A stretch of DNA of 64,000 nucleotides, taken from positions 1-64,000 of the forward strand of contig JAJZDW010000005.1 of the NCBI GenBank assembly GCA_021851405.1. The letters run 5' to 3'. Of this stretch, positions 34,873 through 46,787 are shown piece by piece. The translations under genes and the position numbers were made by a program. How positions within the stretch are numbered: position 1 is the first letter of the stretch; every line of letters starts with the position of its first letter. The notes beneath the pieces were generated by a model, which searched no databases, was not told the origin of the DNA, and saw only the letters and a program-made list of their open reading frames with translations. This DNA comes from Pseudomonadota bacterium. GTDB taxonomy: Bacteria; Pseudomonadota; Gammaproteobacteria; Steroidobacterales; Steroidobacteraceae.

Positions 34873-35442
34873 ATGGACAAACGATTCGGTGAGATCAGGC
34901 GGTTCCCGCGACCGGCGGGAACGGAGGCGTTCTTCGAGCAACTGTGCCGGGCTCACGAGGCGCAGCTGCTCGCCTATCTCACGCAAATGCTCGGCCGCGC
35001 GGATCTGGCGCGCGAGGTGGCGCAAGACACCTACGAGCAGCTGCACCGGATCTACCGGCCGGATCAGGTGCTGTTCCCGCGCGCCATGCTCTTCAAGGTG
35101 GCGACGAATTTCGCCCTCATGCACCTGCGGCGGCGGCGACTGGAGAGCGCCGTGCTGGTCGGACCTGGCGGGATGGAGGCGGTGGCCGACGAGGCCGGCG
35201 GACCGGACCGGCAGGTGATGGCCGAGCAGATCCGCCAGCGTCTCGCCGCCGTGATCCAGGACCTCCGCGCGCCGCTGCGGGCGGTGTTCGTGCTGGCGCA
35301 TGTGCAGGGCAGGTCGCGCAAGGAAATCGCCGCGCAGCTCGGGATCTCCGAGCGTCGCGTGGACAAACGCATGACGCGGGCATTGAAGCAGTGTCGGATG
35401 CAGTTGTCATCGCAAGGTATTGATCTGACGGAGGTCGATTGA
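34873..35442 (+). CDS. ECF sigma factor, lasso set 2
   Basis: A 189-residue FecI-type sigma factor. Region 2 is YLTQMLGRADLAREVAQDTYEQLHRIY and region 4 is LRAVFVLAHVQGRSRKEIAAQLGISERRVDKRM. The ATG at 34873 has aaggaa 8 bases upstream. A FecR gene follows with overlapping stop and start, as in set 1. With receptor 2 upstream it completes a second cell-surface signalling system. Only distantly similar to the sigma factor of set 1 by eye, so each may read its own promoter type. Confidence 0.92.
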   Translation: MDKRFGEIRRFPRPAGTEAFFEQLCRAHEAQLLAYLTQMLGRADLAREVAQDTYEQLHRIYRPDQVLFPRAMLFKVATNFALMHLRRRRLESAVLVGPGGMEAVADEAGGPDRQVMAEQIRQRLAAVIQDLRAPLRAVFVLAHVQGRSRKEIAAQLGISERRVDKRMTRALKQCRMQLSSQGIDLTEVD

Positions 35443-36476
35443 AACTCGGCGCACTCCTCGAACGGCGGCGGCAGCGGCGGGCACGGGCTCAGGCGGCAGC
35501 GTGGCTGACGCGCATGGGGCGCGGCCTGACGCCGGGCCGTCAGCGGGCGCTCGAACACTGGCTGTCGAGCTCGATGAATGCCAAGGAGTTCAGTGAGCTG
35601 CGCTCGATTCTCGATGTCGCCGCAGAGCTGAGCGGGCCGATGCGCGCCACGCTCGTCGCGACCGTGCCGGAGCATCCGCGCGGCGCTGCGCTGGGCCGCG
35701 GCACGCGCTGGCTGGCGGCGGCGTCCGCCGCGCTCATGGTGGCCGCCGCGAGCGCCGGCATGCTGTGGCTGTGGACCGCCGGTTACCTCCCGCGGACCTA
35801 TCAGACCGGTGTCGGGCAGATGCACAGCATCGTGTTGCCCGACGGCAGCGTCGCGTACCTGAACACCAATACGGAGCTGCGCTGGGTGGGCAGTCCGGAC
35901 AACCGCCGCGTGCGGTTACTGCGCGGGGAGGCGTTCTTCGAGGTCGTGCACGACCCAACCCGCCCGTTCCGGATCCTGCTCGCACACAGTGAGGTGGAGG
36001 TGCTCGGCACGCGGTTCGACGTCTATCGCAAGCGCAACGGAGAAGTGCTCGTGACGGTCGTGAGCGGCACGGTCTCGGTGGAAGGACTGGGGGCGGGCAC
36101 GGGCGATCAGCCGTCGTGGATGCGCCGGCTCACCGCCAATGAGCAGATCGAGTACTCCCCGGTGGGTCTGCTCGCCGATGTGCACCCGGCCAGTGCCCTG
36201 AGCGCGATCCGCTGGCGGCAGGGAATCATCGAGACGCACGGCGAGCCGTTGTCGAAGTTTGTCAGCGATCTCAGCCGCTATACGGCGCAGCGCATCGTCA
36301 TCGCCGACCCGCGCGCTGCGCAGATGCAGATTGGCGGGGCGTTCAGCGTCCGTCACGTGGACGCGACGCTCGAGCGCATTGCCCGGATCGAGCCGCTCAC
36401 CGTCACTCATCAGGACGGGCAGCTCATCCTGGGCTATCGATCCACACCTCAGCGGCCGAGGGGCGTTCCCCGCTGA
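35439..36476 (+). CDS. FecR-type sigma regulator, lasso set 2
   Basis: A 345-residue inner-membrane protein. The cytoplasmic N-terminus has the FecR-type motif ([20 protein letters not shown]). One transmembrane helix follows ([22 protein letters not shown], about residues 88-110), then the FecR domain ([36 protein letters not shown]) and a C-terminal DUF4974/STN-like part ([21 protein letters not shown]). The TTG start overlaps the sigma stop by four bases. It should hold the sigma factor inactive until receptor 2 is occupied. csrA follows after 53 bp. Confidence 0.9.
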   Translation: MKLGALLERRRQRRARAQAAAWLTRMGRGLTPGRQRALEHWLSSSMNAKEFSELRSILDVAAELSGPMRATLVATVPEHPRGAALGRGTRWLAAASAALMVAAASAGMLWLWTAGYLPRTYQTGVGQMHSIVLPDGSVAYLNTNTELRWVGSPDNRRVRLLRGEAFFEVVHDPTRPFRILLAHSEVEVLGTRFDVYRKRNGEVLVTVVSGTVSVEGLGAGTGDQPSWMRRLTANEQIEYSPVGLLADVHPASALSAIRWRQGIIETHGEPLSKFVSDLSRYTAQRIVIADPRAAQMQIGGAFSVRHVDATLERIARIEPLTVTHQDGQLILGYRSTPQRPRGVPR

Positions 36477-36529
36477 GCGGTGCGGATCGGGTTTTACGTG
36501 GAACATTAATATCTACAGAGGACAAGCAG

Positions 36530-36757
36530 ATGCTCATTCTTACCAGGCGAGTCGGCGAAACCGTGATGATCGGGGATGAGGTGACCATCACCGTGCTGGG
36601 GGTCAAGGGCAACCAGGTGCGCGTCGGGATCAATGCGCCGAAGCACGTCGCGGTGCACCGCGAGGAGATCTACGAGCGCATCAAGCGCGAACAGCGCGGG
36701 GTGAACGGCAACGGGGAGTCCGCATCCGTGCCGAGTTTTGCGCCGCCGAACGCCTGA
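36530..36757 (+). CDS. csrA: Carbon storage regulator, RNA-binding translational regulator
   Basis: A 75-residue homodimeric RNA-binding protein that blocks or stabilises mRNAs at GGA-containing hairpins. The sequence starts [20 protein letters not shown] and contains the conserved [27 protein letters not shown]; only the last 12 residues vary. The ATG has agagga at good spacing. A strong hairpin follows. Position next to FecR2 looks accidental, but co-transcription is possible because the gap is only 53 bp. Confidence 0.97.
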   Translation: MLILTRRVGETVMIGDEVTITVLGVKGNQVRVGINAPKHVAVHREEIYERIKREQRGVNGNGESASVPSFAPPNA

Positions 36758-36822
36758 GCCGCCGCCGCCGCGGGTGCGAGTCCCGCGCGCGCAACGCGGT
36801 GTGGGCCGACACATCTGCATGC

Positions 36823-36854
36823 GGGCGGCCGCGGCGCTCTCGGCGCGGCCGCCC
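36823..36854 (+). terminator. Hairpin downstream of csrA
   Basis: Perfect 11-bp G/C stem (36823-36833 with 36844-36854) and a 10-base loop, 65 bp past csrA. No T tract. It lies in the 192-bp gap before the GGDEF gene. Confidence 0.5.
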
Positions 36855-36949
36855 GGTCTGCACGAGGACCCAACAAGTGCATCACTGGGTCGGGAGTGCT
36901 AGACTTCATTGAAGATTAAGTAAAATTAAAAGGTCGGCTGCCGGTCCGC

Positions 36950-37984
36950 ATGCGCTACCAGCAATCTAGGGAAGAGAGCGCCGAGATTCTCCGGCGGGCC
37001 CTGCAGTTGATGTCGCCGCACGAGGCGGGCTACCACCCGTTGAGCTACGCGGTGTGGTACGAGCACGCGGGTGAGCTCAACCCGACGCTCTCCCAGGATC
37101 TCGACAAGCTGATCGCCTCCATCGGCGCGCTCTCCGATGCCGACGTCTGCCGGCTGCATGCGCTGCACATCGCCGCGCGCGACGTGGAGATGTTCGAACT
37201 GGCGCAGCGCGAGCTGCGCGAGCTGATCGGACGGACCGAGCAGGACACCGCGGCGGCCGAAGGGACGCTGCAGACGTTCACCGCGGCGCTGGCGCACACC
37301 ACCGAGCGGCTGGCCGAGCCCGATCCGCAGAGCGTGCGCGCACTGCTGCAGGAGTTGCTGGCGCAGGCCGCACATGTGCAGTCGACGCTGCGCGGCCTGC
37401 ATGCGCAGCTCGCCAAGCAGCGCGAGGAGGTCGCCGGGGTCATCGAGCGGCTCGAGCGGGCGCAGACCGAGCCGCTGCGCGATCCGCTCACGGGACTGGT
37501 GAACCTCGCCGGCTTTCGCCGCGCGTTCGACGGACAGGACGACCCGGCGGACTTCTCCCAGGTGGTGCTGCTCGCCGTCGACATCGATTTTTTCAAGCGC
37601 GTCAACGACACCCACGGTCACGTGATCGGCGACAAGGTGCTGATCAAGGTGGCGAAGATCCTACGCGAGCAGCTCGCGGCGGAGGATGTGGCGGCGCGCA
37701 TCGGTGGAGACGAATTCGTGGTGCTGCTGCGCGCCAAGACGCTCCGCGCCGCCGCGGCGCTCGCCGATCAGATCCGCTCCGCGGCGCAGCGCAGTTTGAT
37801 CGTGCACCCCGACGGGGCGCAGTTCGCCGGCGAAGTGACGCTGTCGATCGGCGTCGCGATCGGTCGTGAGGGCGATTCGCTCGAGACGCTGCGCCATCGC
37901 GCCGATGGCGCGCTCTACGATGCCAAGGCGGCCGGCCGCAATCGCGTCTCGGTGGCCGGGGAAATCGAAATCCGCGCACGCTGA
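36950..37984 (+). CDS. Diguanylate cyclase (GGDEF domain) with helical N-terminus
   Basis: A 344-residue cytoplasmic protein expected to make cyclic di-GMP. Residues 1-170 are helical and coiled-coil-like without a recognised sensor or membrane segment. Residues 175-340 form the GGDEF domain: DPLTGLVNLAGFRRAF, AVDIDFFKRVNDTHGHVIGD and an intact GGDEF signature at 252-256. The RxxD inhibitory site usually five residues before GGDEF reads A-A-E-D, so product inhibition may be absent. The start ATG is not backed by a strong ribosome site. Confidence 0.9.
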   Translation: MRYQQSREESAEILRRALQLMSPHEAGYHPLSYAVWYEHAGELNPTLSQDLDKLIASIGALSDADVCRLHALHIAARDVEMFELAQRELRELIGRTEQDTAAAEGTLQTFTAALAHTTERLAEPDPQSVRALLQELLAQAAHVQSTLRGLHAQLAKQREEVAGVIERLERAQTEPLRDPLTGLVNLAGFRRAFDGQDDPADFSQVVLLAVDIDFFKRVNDTHGHVIGDKVLIKVAKILREQLAAEDVAARIGGDEFVVLLRAKTLRAAAALADQIRSAAQRSLIVHPDGAQFAGEVTLSIGVAIGREGDSLETLRHRADGALYDAKAAGRNRVSVAGEIEIRAR

Positions 37985-37990
37985 GTGCGC

Positions 37991-39355
37991 TCAGCACTCC
38001 GTCACGTTCACGGCGAGACCGCCCTGGGAGGTCTCCTTGTAGATCGTCGACATGTCCTCGCCCGTCTGGCGCATGGTGAGGATGACGTGATCGAGGGAGA
38101 CCTTGTGGCTGCCGTCACCGCGCATGGCGAGCCGCGCGGCGTTGATGGCCTTCACCGCACCCATCGCGTTGCGCTCGATGCACGGGATCTGCACCAGGCC
38201 GCCGACCGGATCGCAGGTGAGTCCGAGGTTGTGCTCCATGCCGATCTCCGCGGCGTTCTCACACTGCTCGTTGCTGCCCTGCAGTGCCGCCACGAGACCC
38301 GCGGCGGCCATCGAGCAGGCGACGCCCACCTCGCCCTGGCACCCCATCTCGGCGCCCGAGATCGAGGCATTCTGCTTATAGAGCATGCCGATCGCTGCCG
38401 CGGTGAGCATGAAGCGCACCACCCCGTCGTCGCAGGCGCCGGGCTCGAAGCGGTGGTAGTAGTGCAGCACCGCCGGCACGATGCCCGCCGCGCCGTTGGT
38501 CGGCGCGGTGACGACCCGGCCGCCGGCGGCGTTCTCCTCGTTCACCGCGAGTGCGAACGCATCGACCCAGTCGAGCGTCTCGAGCGGCCGCGCGCCCCCG
38601 CTCTCGGTGAGCTGGCGGTAGAGCTTCGGGGCGCGCCGGCGCACCTTCAGCGGGCCGGGCAACACCCCGTTCTGGCGAAAGCCGCGCATCACGCAGGCCT
38701 GCATCACCGCCCAGATCCTCATCACCCCGGCGCGCACCTCGGTCTCGCTGGCCCAGGCGCGCTCGTTGGCGAGCACCAGCTCGAAGATCTCCAGCCCGTG
38801 CTCGCGGCACAGCGCGAGCAGCTCGCGGCCGCTCGAGAACGGGTAGGCAGGGGCGGCCCGCGCACGGGCCTCGCGTGCCTGATCCTCCCCGGCGCGCACG
38901 ATGAACCCGCCGCCGATCGAGTAGTACTCCTGCTCGTGCGGCTCGCCGCCGGCCAGCGCCGCGGTGAAGCGCATGCCGTTGGGATGTTCGGGCAGCCGCT
39001 CGGTGCGCAGCAGCAGCAGATGGCGCGCCGGCTCGAACGGCACCGCGTGCGCTCCGAGCAGCGAGATCCGGCCGCTCGCGCCGATCGCCTCGAGGGTCTG
39101 GGGAATGCTGTCGGGGTCGACCGTCTCGGGGTCAGCGCCCGTCAGGCCCATCATCACCGCCCGGTCCGTGCCGTGTCCGAGTCCGGTGAGCGCGAGCGAT
39201 CCGTACAGGCGCACGGTCAGCGACTCGACCGAGGCGAGCCGCCCGGAGCGCTCGAGATCGAGCAGGAACTCGCGCGCCGCGCGCATCGGCCCCATGGTGT
39301 GCGAACTCGACGGTCCGATGCCAATCTTGAAGACGTCAAAAACGCTGAGCGACAT
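37991..39355 (-). CDS. sdaA: L-serine ammonia-lyase, iron-sulfur dependent
   Basis: A 454-residue single-chain L-serine dehydratase that turns serine into pyruvate and ammonia using a [4Fe-4S] cluster. The N-terminal beta domain starts [20 protein letters not shown]. The catalytic alpha domain carries the cluster-binding cysteines in [10 protein letters not shown] and [19 protein letters not shown]. Length matches the family (about 455). The 3' end almost meets the converging GGDEF gene (6 bp). Confidence 0.96.
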   Translation of the reverse strand: MSLSVFDVFKIGIGPSSSHTMGPMRAAREFLLDLERSGRLASVESLTVRLYGSLALTGLGHGTDRAVMMGLTGADPETVDPDSIPQTLEAIGASGRISLLGAHAVPFEPARHLLLLRTERLPEHPNGMRFTAALAGGEPHEQEYYSIGGGFIVRAGEDQAREARARAAPAYPFSSGRELLALCREHGLEIFELVLANERAWASETEVRAGVMRIWAVMQACVMRGFRQNGVLPGPLKVRRRAPKLYRQLTESGGARPLETLDWVDAFALAVNEENAAGGRVVTAPTNGAAGIVPAVLHYYHRFEPGACDDGVVRFMLTAAAIGMLYKQNASISGAEMGCQGEVGVACSMAAAGLVAALQGSNEQCENAAEIGMEHNLGLTCDPVGGLVQIPCIERNAMGAVKAINAARLAMRGDGSHKVSLDHVILTMRQTGEDMSTIYKETSQGGLAVNVTEC

Positions 39356-39433
39356 GCAGTGAACCTCGTCACGCGCGGGTCTCGGCCCGCGCCGTTGTGG
39401 GTAATATCGGCTCCGGCCTCGCCTCGGGGCGCT

Positions 39434-39841
39434 TCAGTCGCGTCCGCGCAACCGGCGCAGCTCGCGCCGGGCATGCTTGTCGGGCCGCTCCTCGGGCCGC
39501 GGTGCGAATGCGACGGCGAGGCGCGAGCGCTCGGCGAATGCCGCCCGGCGCGCCTGACTCGCCTCGCTCTCGAGGTAGCAGTGCACGGCCTGGGCGGCCG
39601 GTCCGCGCCGCGCGGGGACCGCCTGCACCGTGCAGTCGAACTCCACCGCCCCGCGCATGAAACGCACCACGTCCCCGGGGCGGACCACATGCGCCGCTTT
39701 CACGCGTGCCCCGTTGACGTGCACCCGTCCCCCGCTGACCGCCTCGGTGGCGAGCGCGCGCGACTTGAACAGGCGCACCCCGAACAGCCACCGGTCGATG
39801 CGCGCCGCGCCCCCGCCTGAGCCGATCGCCGGATCCTTCAT
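39434..39841 (-). CDS. hslR: Ribosome-associated heat-shock protein Hsp15 (S4 domain)
   Basis: A 135-residue RNA-binding protein that recycles stalled 50S subunits carrying nascent chains. The S4 domain covers residues 12-75 (RIDRWLFGVRLFKSRALATE, GGRVHVNGARVKAAHVVRPGD). The C-terminus is highly basic (RPDKHARRELRRLRGRD), as in Hsp15. Transcribed away from the rimP operon and followed by sdaA after 78 bp. Confidence 0.9.
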   Translation of the reverse strand: MKDPAIGSGGGAARIDRWLFGVRLFKSRALATEAVSGGRVHVNGARVKAAHVVRPGDVVRFMRGAVEFDCTVQAVPARRGPAAQAVHCYLESEASQARRAAFAERSRLAVAFAPRPEERPDKHARRELRRLRGRD

Positions 39842-39925
39842 GGGCCGCTATGGTAGCGGCCCGCGCGACGGGCGGGCGCATTTCCGGCGCGGTGGACGGC
39901 GTGGAACACCCTGATGGAAAAGACC

Positions 39926-39954
39926 TTCACGACGGCGGCGCTTCAGCGTACAAT
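39926..39954 (+). promoter_or_regulatory. Candidate promoter of the rimP-nusA operon leader
   Basis: TTCACG (39926-39931), a 17-bp spacer and TACAAT (39949-39954): a fair sigma-70 promoter. Start site about 39961, upstream of two intrinsic terminators and rimP. Confidence 0.5.
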
Positions 39955-39960
39955 GCGCTT

Positions 39961-40062
39961 CCCGGCGGGCCTCGGCCGCGGGATTCGGAGCGGCTGCGCC
40001 CTCGGGACGAGTGCTCCGACAGCGTGATCACGATAAAGCCCCCCGAGGGGCTTTTTGTTTTT
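39961..40062 (+). ncRNA. Candidate leader RNA or small RNA ending at terminator 1
   Basis: A transcript of about 100 nt would run from the predicted promoter to the first terminator. It does not fold as a tRNA by eye and holds only a weak 37-codon frame (from 39914) with no ribosome site. It is either an independent small RNA or the prematurely terminated leader of the rimP-nusA-infB operon. Confidence 0.35.
40035..40062 (+). terminator. Intrinsic terminator 1 upstream of rimP
   Basis: Stem aaagcccc/ggggcttt (40035-40042 with 40047-40054), a 4-base loop and a T-rich tail tttgttttt. A textbook rho-independent terminator. Confidence 0.85.
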
Positions 40063-40162
40063 GGGTGGCCGGCGGGCAACGCAGTGCGTGCGGCGAATTT
40101 CGAGGTGCGAGGCCGCGAGGTGCGCACCGTGGGGAGTACGGCGGCCGCAGTGCAGCGGCCGG

Positions 40163-40187
40163 ACGGGCCGGGCGGCCCGTTTTGTTT
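40163..40187 (+). terminator. Intrinsic terminator 2 just upstream of rimP
   Basis: Stem acgggcc/ggcccgt (40163-40169 with 40174-40180), a 4-base loop and tail tttgttt, ending 29 bp before the rimP ATG. No clear new promoter follows, so it may act as an attenuator of the operon. Confidence 0.7.
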
Positions 40188-40216
40188 ATGGGCGCCTCGG
40201 CGGCGGGGGAGGATCG

Positions 40217-40669
40217 ATGGCGGCGACATTGCGAGAGCGGCTGATCGCCCTCATTGAGCCCTTGGCGGGGCGGCTCGGCTATGAGTTGGTGGACGTGGAG
40301 TACAGCGCCGGACGTTCCAGCGCCACGGTGCGGCTGTTCATTGACCGGCCCGAAGGGGTCGGTATTGAGGATTGCGAGCGCGTCAGCCGCGAGGTCTCGG
40401 CGCTGCTCGATGTCGAGGATCCGATTCCGACGGCCTACGCGCTCGAGGTGTCCTCGCCTGGATTCGACCGGGTGCTGCGCACGCGGGCGCATTTCGAGCG
40501 CTTCGCCGGGTCGCGGGTGTTCATCGAGCTTGCCGCGCCGCGCGAGGGCCGGCGCCGCTACACCGGCACGCTGTGCTCGGCGGGCGAGTCGGGGATCGAG
40601 CTTGAGGTCGACGGGCAGAAGGTGACGGTGGGTTACGGCGAGATGGCCAAGGCGAGATTGGCCGGTTGA
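40217..40669 (+). CDS. rimP: Ribosome maturation factor RimP
   Basis: A 150-residue protein needed for 30S subunit maturation. The N-terminal domain has LIEPLAGRLGYELVDVEYS and IDRPEGVGIEDCERVSREVS; EVSSPGFDRVLRT is the family signature; a C-terminal SH3-like domain follows. The ATG at 40217 follows gggggagga closely. First gene of rimP-nusA-infB-rbfA-truB; the frame is open upstream across terminator 2, but family similarity starts here. Confidence 0.96.
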   Translation: MAATLRERLIALIEPLAGRLGYELVDVEYSAGRSSATVRLFIDRPEGVGIEDCERVSREVSALLDVEDPIPTAYALEVSSPGFDRVLRTRAHFERFAGSRVFIELAAPREGRRRYTGTLCSAGESGIELEVDGQKVTVGYGEMAKARLAG

Positions 40670-40710
40670 GTGGCGTGCGCCGCAGGCGACAGTTGTAGAG
40701 GTAATCAGTA

Positions 40711-42207
40711 GTGAACAAGGAAATCCTGATGGTTGTCGATGCCGTCTCAAATGAGAAGGGCGTCGACAAAGAAGTGATTTTCGAGGCGCTCGAGGCAGCG
40801 CTCGCCGCCGCCACGCGCCGCAAGCATGGCGAGGAGTGGGACGCGCGCGTCGCCATCGACCGGCGCAGCGGGGATTACGAGACGTTCCGGCGCTGGAAGG
40901 TGTTCGCCGATGACTCCACCGAGCTGCAGGCCCCGGAGCGCGAGCTGCGCCTGGAGGATGCGCTCGACATGAACCCGAATGCGACGGTCGACGGGTACGT
41001 CGAGGAGCCGATCGAGTCGGTCACCTTCGGGCGCATCGCCGCCCAGCAGGCCAAGCAGGTCATCGTGCAGAAGGTGCGCGAGGCCGAGCGCCAGCAGGTG
41101 GTCGATGCCTACCGCGATCGCGTCGGCACGCTGGTCAGCGGTGTGGTCAAGCGCGTCGATCGCAACGGCATTTTCATCGACCTCGGTTCGAACGCCGAGG
41201 GGTTCGTGCAGCGCACCGACATGATCCCGCGCGAGCAGGTCAAGGCGCAGGATCGCATCAAGGCGTTCCTGCGCGAGGTGCGCTCGGAGGTCCGTGGCCC
41301 GCAGCTGTTTCTCAGTCGCACCGCCCCGGAGTTCCTGATCGAGCTGTTCAAACTCGAAGTGCCGGAGGTCGGGCAGGGCCTGATCCAGATTCTCGGGGCG
41401 GCCCGCGATGCGGGCGTGCGCGCCAAGATCGCCGTGCGCAGCAACGATCCGCGCATCGATCCGGTCGGCGCGTGCGTCGGCATGCGCGGCTCGCGCGTCC
41501 AGGCCGTCTCGAACGAGATCGCCGGGGAGCGCGTCGACATCATTCCCTTCGATGAGAACCCGGCACAGTTCGTGATCAACGCCATGTCGCCGGCCGAAGT
41601 GCTCTCGATCGTGGTCGATGAGGACTCGCACAGCATGGATGTCGCGGTGGCCGAGGACAAGCTCTCCCAGGCCATCGGCCGCGGCGGACAGAACATCCGC
41701 TTGGCCAGCCAGCTGAGTGGCTGGGAGCTGAACGTGATGACCGAGTCGGACGCCGAGGCGAAGAGCGACTCGGAGTCGAAGACGCTGGTGCAGCTGTTCA
41801 TGAAACAGCTCGACGTCGACGAGGACGTCGCGACCATCCTGGCCCAGGAGGGGTTCTCGACCATCGAGGAGATCGCCTACGTGCCACAGGGCGAACTCGC
41901 CGGAATCGCCGAGTTCGATCAGCAGATCGTCAAGGAGCTGCGCAATCGCGCTCGCGACGTGCTGCTCACCCAGGCGATCGCGAGCGAGGAGTCGCTCGAA
42001 CAGGCGATGCCGGCGGACGATTTGCTGCGGCTGCAGGGCATGAGCCCGGAGCTCGCGCTGGCGCTGGCGCGCCGCGGGGTGCGCACGCGCGAGGAGCTCG
42101 CCGAGCAGTCGATCGACGATTTGAACGATATCGAGGGCATGACGCCGGAAGAGGCGGGCAAGCTCATCATGACTGCGCGGGCTCACTGGTTCGCGCCCGG
42201 TCAATGA
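40711..42207 (+). CDS. nusA: Transcription termination/antitermination factor NusA
   Basis: A 498-residue RNA polymerase-binding factor. Order: N-terminal polymerase-binding domain ([20 protein letters not shown]), S1 domain (about 135-200, [18 protein letters not shown]), two KH domains ([35 protein letters not shown]) and two acidic C-terminal repeats characteristic of gammaproteobacterial NusA. GTG start with gaggt upstream. Tandem terminators ahead of the operon fit NusA-sensitive self-control seen in other bacteria. Confidence 0.98.
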   Translation: MNKEILMVVDAVSNEKGVDKEVIFEALEAALAAATRRKHGEEWDARVAIDRRSGDYETFRRWKVFADDSTELQAPERELRLEDALDMNPNATVDGYVEEPIESVTFGRIAAQQAKQVIVQKVREAERQQVVDAYRDRVGTLVSGVVKRVDRNGIFIDLGSNAEGFVQRTDMIPREQVKAQDRIKAFLREVRSEVRGPQLFLSRTAPEFLIELFKLEVPEVGQGLIQILGAARDAGVRAKIAVRSNDPRIDPVGACVGMRGSRVQAVSNEIAGERVDIIPFDENPAQFVINAMSPAEVLSIVVDEDSHSMDVAVAEDKLSQAIGRGGQNIRLASQLSGWELNVMTESDAEAKSDSESKTLVQLFMKQLDVDEDVATILAQEGFSTIEEIAYVPQGELAGIAEFDQQIVKELRNRARDVLLTQAIASEESLEQAMPADDLLRLQGMSPELALALARRGVRTREELAEQSIDDLNDIEGMTPEEAGKLIMTARAHWFAPGQ

Positions 42208-42226
42208 CCGGGGGAGTGCAAGACGT

Positions 42227-44838
<2,612 letters not shown>

Positions 44839-44839
<1 letters not shown>

Positions 44840-45204
44840 TGAGCTCGGCCAGCCCCAGAGTCCGCAGAATCGAGTCGCAGCTGCAGCGCGTGCTGGCGGC
44901 GCTGATCGCGCGCGAGGTCAAGGACCCGCGCATCGGCAGCGTCACGGTCACCGCGGTGCGGTTGCTGCCCGACATGAGCGTGGCGCGCATCTACGTCACG
45001 CCGTTCGCCTCGCAGCACCCGGCCGAGGAGGTGCTGCGCGGGCTGATGCACGCCGGAGGGTTTCTGCGCGGGCAGGTGGGGCGCGAGCTCGGCCTGCGCC
45101 ATGCGCCGCGGTTGGAGTTTCTGCTCGATGACACCGCCGAGAAGGCCGCGCAGCTGAGCGGGCTGATCGATCGGGCGCGCGCCGAAGACCAGGGCAAGCA
45201 CTGA
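44839..45204 (+). CDS. rbfA: 30S ribosome-binding factor A
   Basis: A 121-residue KH-like protein that assists 16S rRNA 5' end maturation and cold adaptation. Signatures: RRIESQLQRVLAALIAREVK, DPRIGSVTVTAVRLLPDMS, and LRHAPRLEFLLDDTAEKAAQL. The ATG at 44839 overlaps the infB stop. truB follows after 4 bp. Confidence 0.96.
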
Positions 45205-45208
45205 GTCG

Positions 45209-46099
45209 ATGCCGAGCGGGATCGTGCTTCTCGACAAGCCCCTGGGGCTCTCGTCGAATGCGGCGCTGCAGCGCGTACGGCGGCTCTACGGGGCGGCCAA
45301 GGCCGGTCATGCCGGCAGTCTCGATCCGCTGGCCACCGGGATGCTGCCGATCTGCCTGGACGAGGCGACCAAGATCGCCGGGGAGATCCTCTCGAGCCGC
45401 AAGCGCTACCGCTTCGCCATCGCCCTCGGGGCGCGCACGGCCACCGGCGACGGGGAAGGCGAGGTGATCGAGCGGGCGGCGGTGCCGCCGCTCGACCCCG
45501 GGATGCTCGAGGCGGCACTTGCCGGGCTGCGCGGGGCGCAGCGGCAGGTGCCCCCGATGTACTCGGCGCTGAAGCGCGACGGGCGGCCGCTGTACGAACT
45601 CGCCCGCGCCGGGGTGTCCGTCGAGCGCGCGGCGCGCCCCATCGAAATCTACGCCCTGACGCTGCTCGAGGCCGAGGCGCAGCGGCTGGAACTGACCGTG
45701 GAGTGCTCCAAGGGCACCTACGTGCGCGTGCTCGCCGAGGACATCGCCGGTGCGCTCGGCACCTGCGGCCACGTGGTGCTGCTGCGGCGCGAGTGGGTGG
45801 CACCCTTCGAGCGCGAACCGATGCAGACTCTGGAGGCTCTCGAGGCCGCCGGCGCCGAGGCGCGCGCGGACGGGCTGCTGGCGGCCGACCGGCCGCTCGG
45901 GCACCTGCCGGGGGTCGTCCTCGATGCGGCGCAGGCCGATCGGGTGCGCCACGGACAGGCGGTGGTGGTGAGCGTCGCGGCCACCGGCAAGGCGCGCCTG
46001 TACGATGAGCGCGGCGCCTTCATGGGTCTCGGGGAGCTGGCCAGCGGCACGGTACAGCCGCGCCGTCTGCTGGCGCTCACCGGGACGCCGCCGGCCTGA
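45209..46099 (+). CDS. truB: tRNA pseudouridine-55 synthase
   Basis: A 296-residue enzyme making pseudouridine 55 in the tRNA T-loop. GIVLLDKPLGLSSNAALQRV opens the protein, GHAGSLDPLATGMLPI has the catalytic Asp, YSALKRDGRPLYELAR and CSKGTYVRVLAEDIA follow. The C-terminus has a PUA-like extension. Last gene of the rimP operon before a 400-bp gap leading to rpsO. Confidence 0.96.
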   Translation: MPSGIVLLDKPLGLSSNAALQRVRRLYGAAKAGHAGSLDPLATGMLPICLDEATKIAGEILSSRKRYRFAIALGARTATGDGEGEVIERAAVPPLDPGMLEAALAGLRGAQRQVPPMYSALKRDGRPLYELARAGVSVERAARPIEIYALTLLEAEAQRLELTVECSKGTYVRVLAEDIAGALGTCGHVVLLRREWVAPFEREPMQTLEALEAAGAEARADGLLAADRPLGHLPGVVLDAAQADRVRHGQAVVVSVAATGKARLYDERGAFMGLGELASGTVQPRRLLALTGTPPA

Positions 46100-46139
46100 G
46101 GGGCTCTACGGCCCTGCCGGCGCTCCGTGCGGGGCGGCC

Positions 46140-46397
46140 TCAGGGCCCCTGGGTCGTCACGGCCGGATCGAGCGCCGAGAGCGCGCGCGCGGCGTTCGTA
46201 TGCCCGGTCTGGCGCAGCTGCTGGCCGCTGTAGCGACGGGTGAACGGCGAGCAGGACTGCGACCTGAGCGGGTGTGCGGCGTGCCCGCAGGCGACTGCCG
46301 CGGCGGTGGCGGCGCCCCTCGGCGCCGGTCCGCCCGCACAGCCGCCGAGCAGCACCGAGCCGGCGAGGACGATGGGCAGAAGCGGTCGAATCTTCAT
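46140..46397 (-). CDS. Small putative lipoprotein
   Basis: An 85-residue frame on the minus strand, between truB and rpsO, with a convincing lipoprotein signal: MKIRPLLPIVLAGSVLLGGC. The mature part of about 65 residues is Ala-rich, with two further cysteines (ACGHAAHPLRSQSCSPF), and has no recognised family. No clear ribosome site precedes the ATG. Either a small genuine lipoprotein or a chance frame in high-GC sequence; the lipobox favours the former. Confidence 0.5.
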   Translation of the reverse strand: MKIRPLLPIVLAGSVLLGGCAGGPAPRGAATAAAVACGHAAHPLRSQSCSPFTRRYSGQQLRQTGHTNAARALSALDPAVTTQGP

Positions 46398-46452
46398 GGC
46401 GCGAGCATATCGCAGCGCCGACCTTGTGGCGAAGGCCCCTCCCCAGGTAAAA

Positions 46453-46481
46453 TTGCGGGCTTCCTTAAACCGGCATCTAAT
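46453..46481 (+). promoter_or_regulatory. Predicted rpsO-pnp promoter
   Basis: TTGCGG (46453-46458), a 17-bp spacer and TCTAAT (46476-46481) in an A/T-rich patch, 25 bp before the rpsO ATG. Confidence 0.6.
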
Positions 46482-46505
46482 ACAGTTACTTAGGACCGTC
46501 GTGCA

Positions 46506-46775
46506 ATGGCTTTAACCAGCGAGAAAAAGAGCGGGATTCTGACGCAATACCAGCGCGGACCTGCGGATACCGGATCCCCCGAGGTTCAGGTTGCGTTGCT
46601 CTCCGAGCGCATCAATGGCCTGGGCGAGCACTTTAGCGCGCACAAGGCCGATCACGCCTCGCGGCGCGGCTTGGTGAAGCTCGTCAATCAGCGCCGCAAG
46701 CTCCTCGATTACCTCAAGGCGACTCAGCCGCAGACCTATCAGGAATTGGTCGAGCGTCTGGGACTGCGCCGCTGA
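46506..46775 (+). CDS. rpsO: 30S ribosomal protein S15
   Basis: An 89-residue primary 16S rRNA-binding protein. All landmarks are present: [59 protein letters not shown]. Paired with pnp downstream, as in most Gammaproteobacteria, with a hairpin/T-tract between them. Confidence 0.98.
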   Translation: MALTSEKKSGILTQYQRGPADTGSPEVQVALLSERINGLGEHFSAHKADHASRRGLVKLVNQRRKLLDYLKATQPQTYQELVERLGLRR

Positions 46776-46787
46776 ACGAACACCAGG

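Noticed and set aside
39914-40026. 37-codon frame in the rimP leader as a leader peptide
   Set aside because: No ribosome site, and the predicted transcription start lies inside it.
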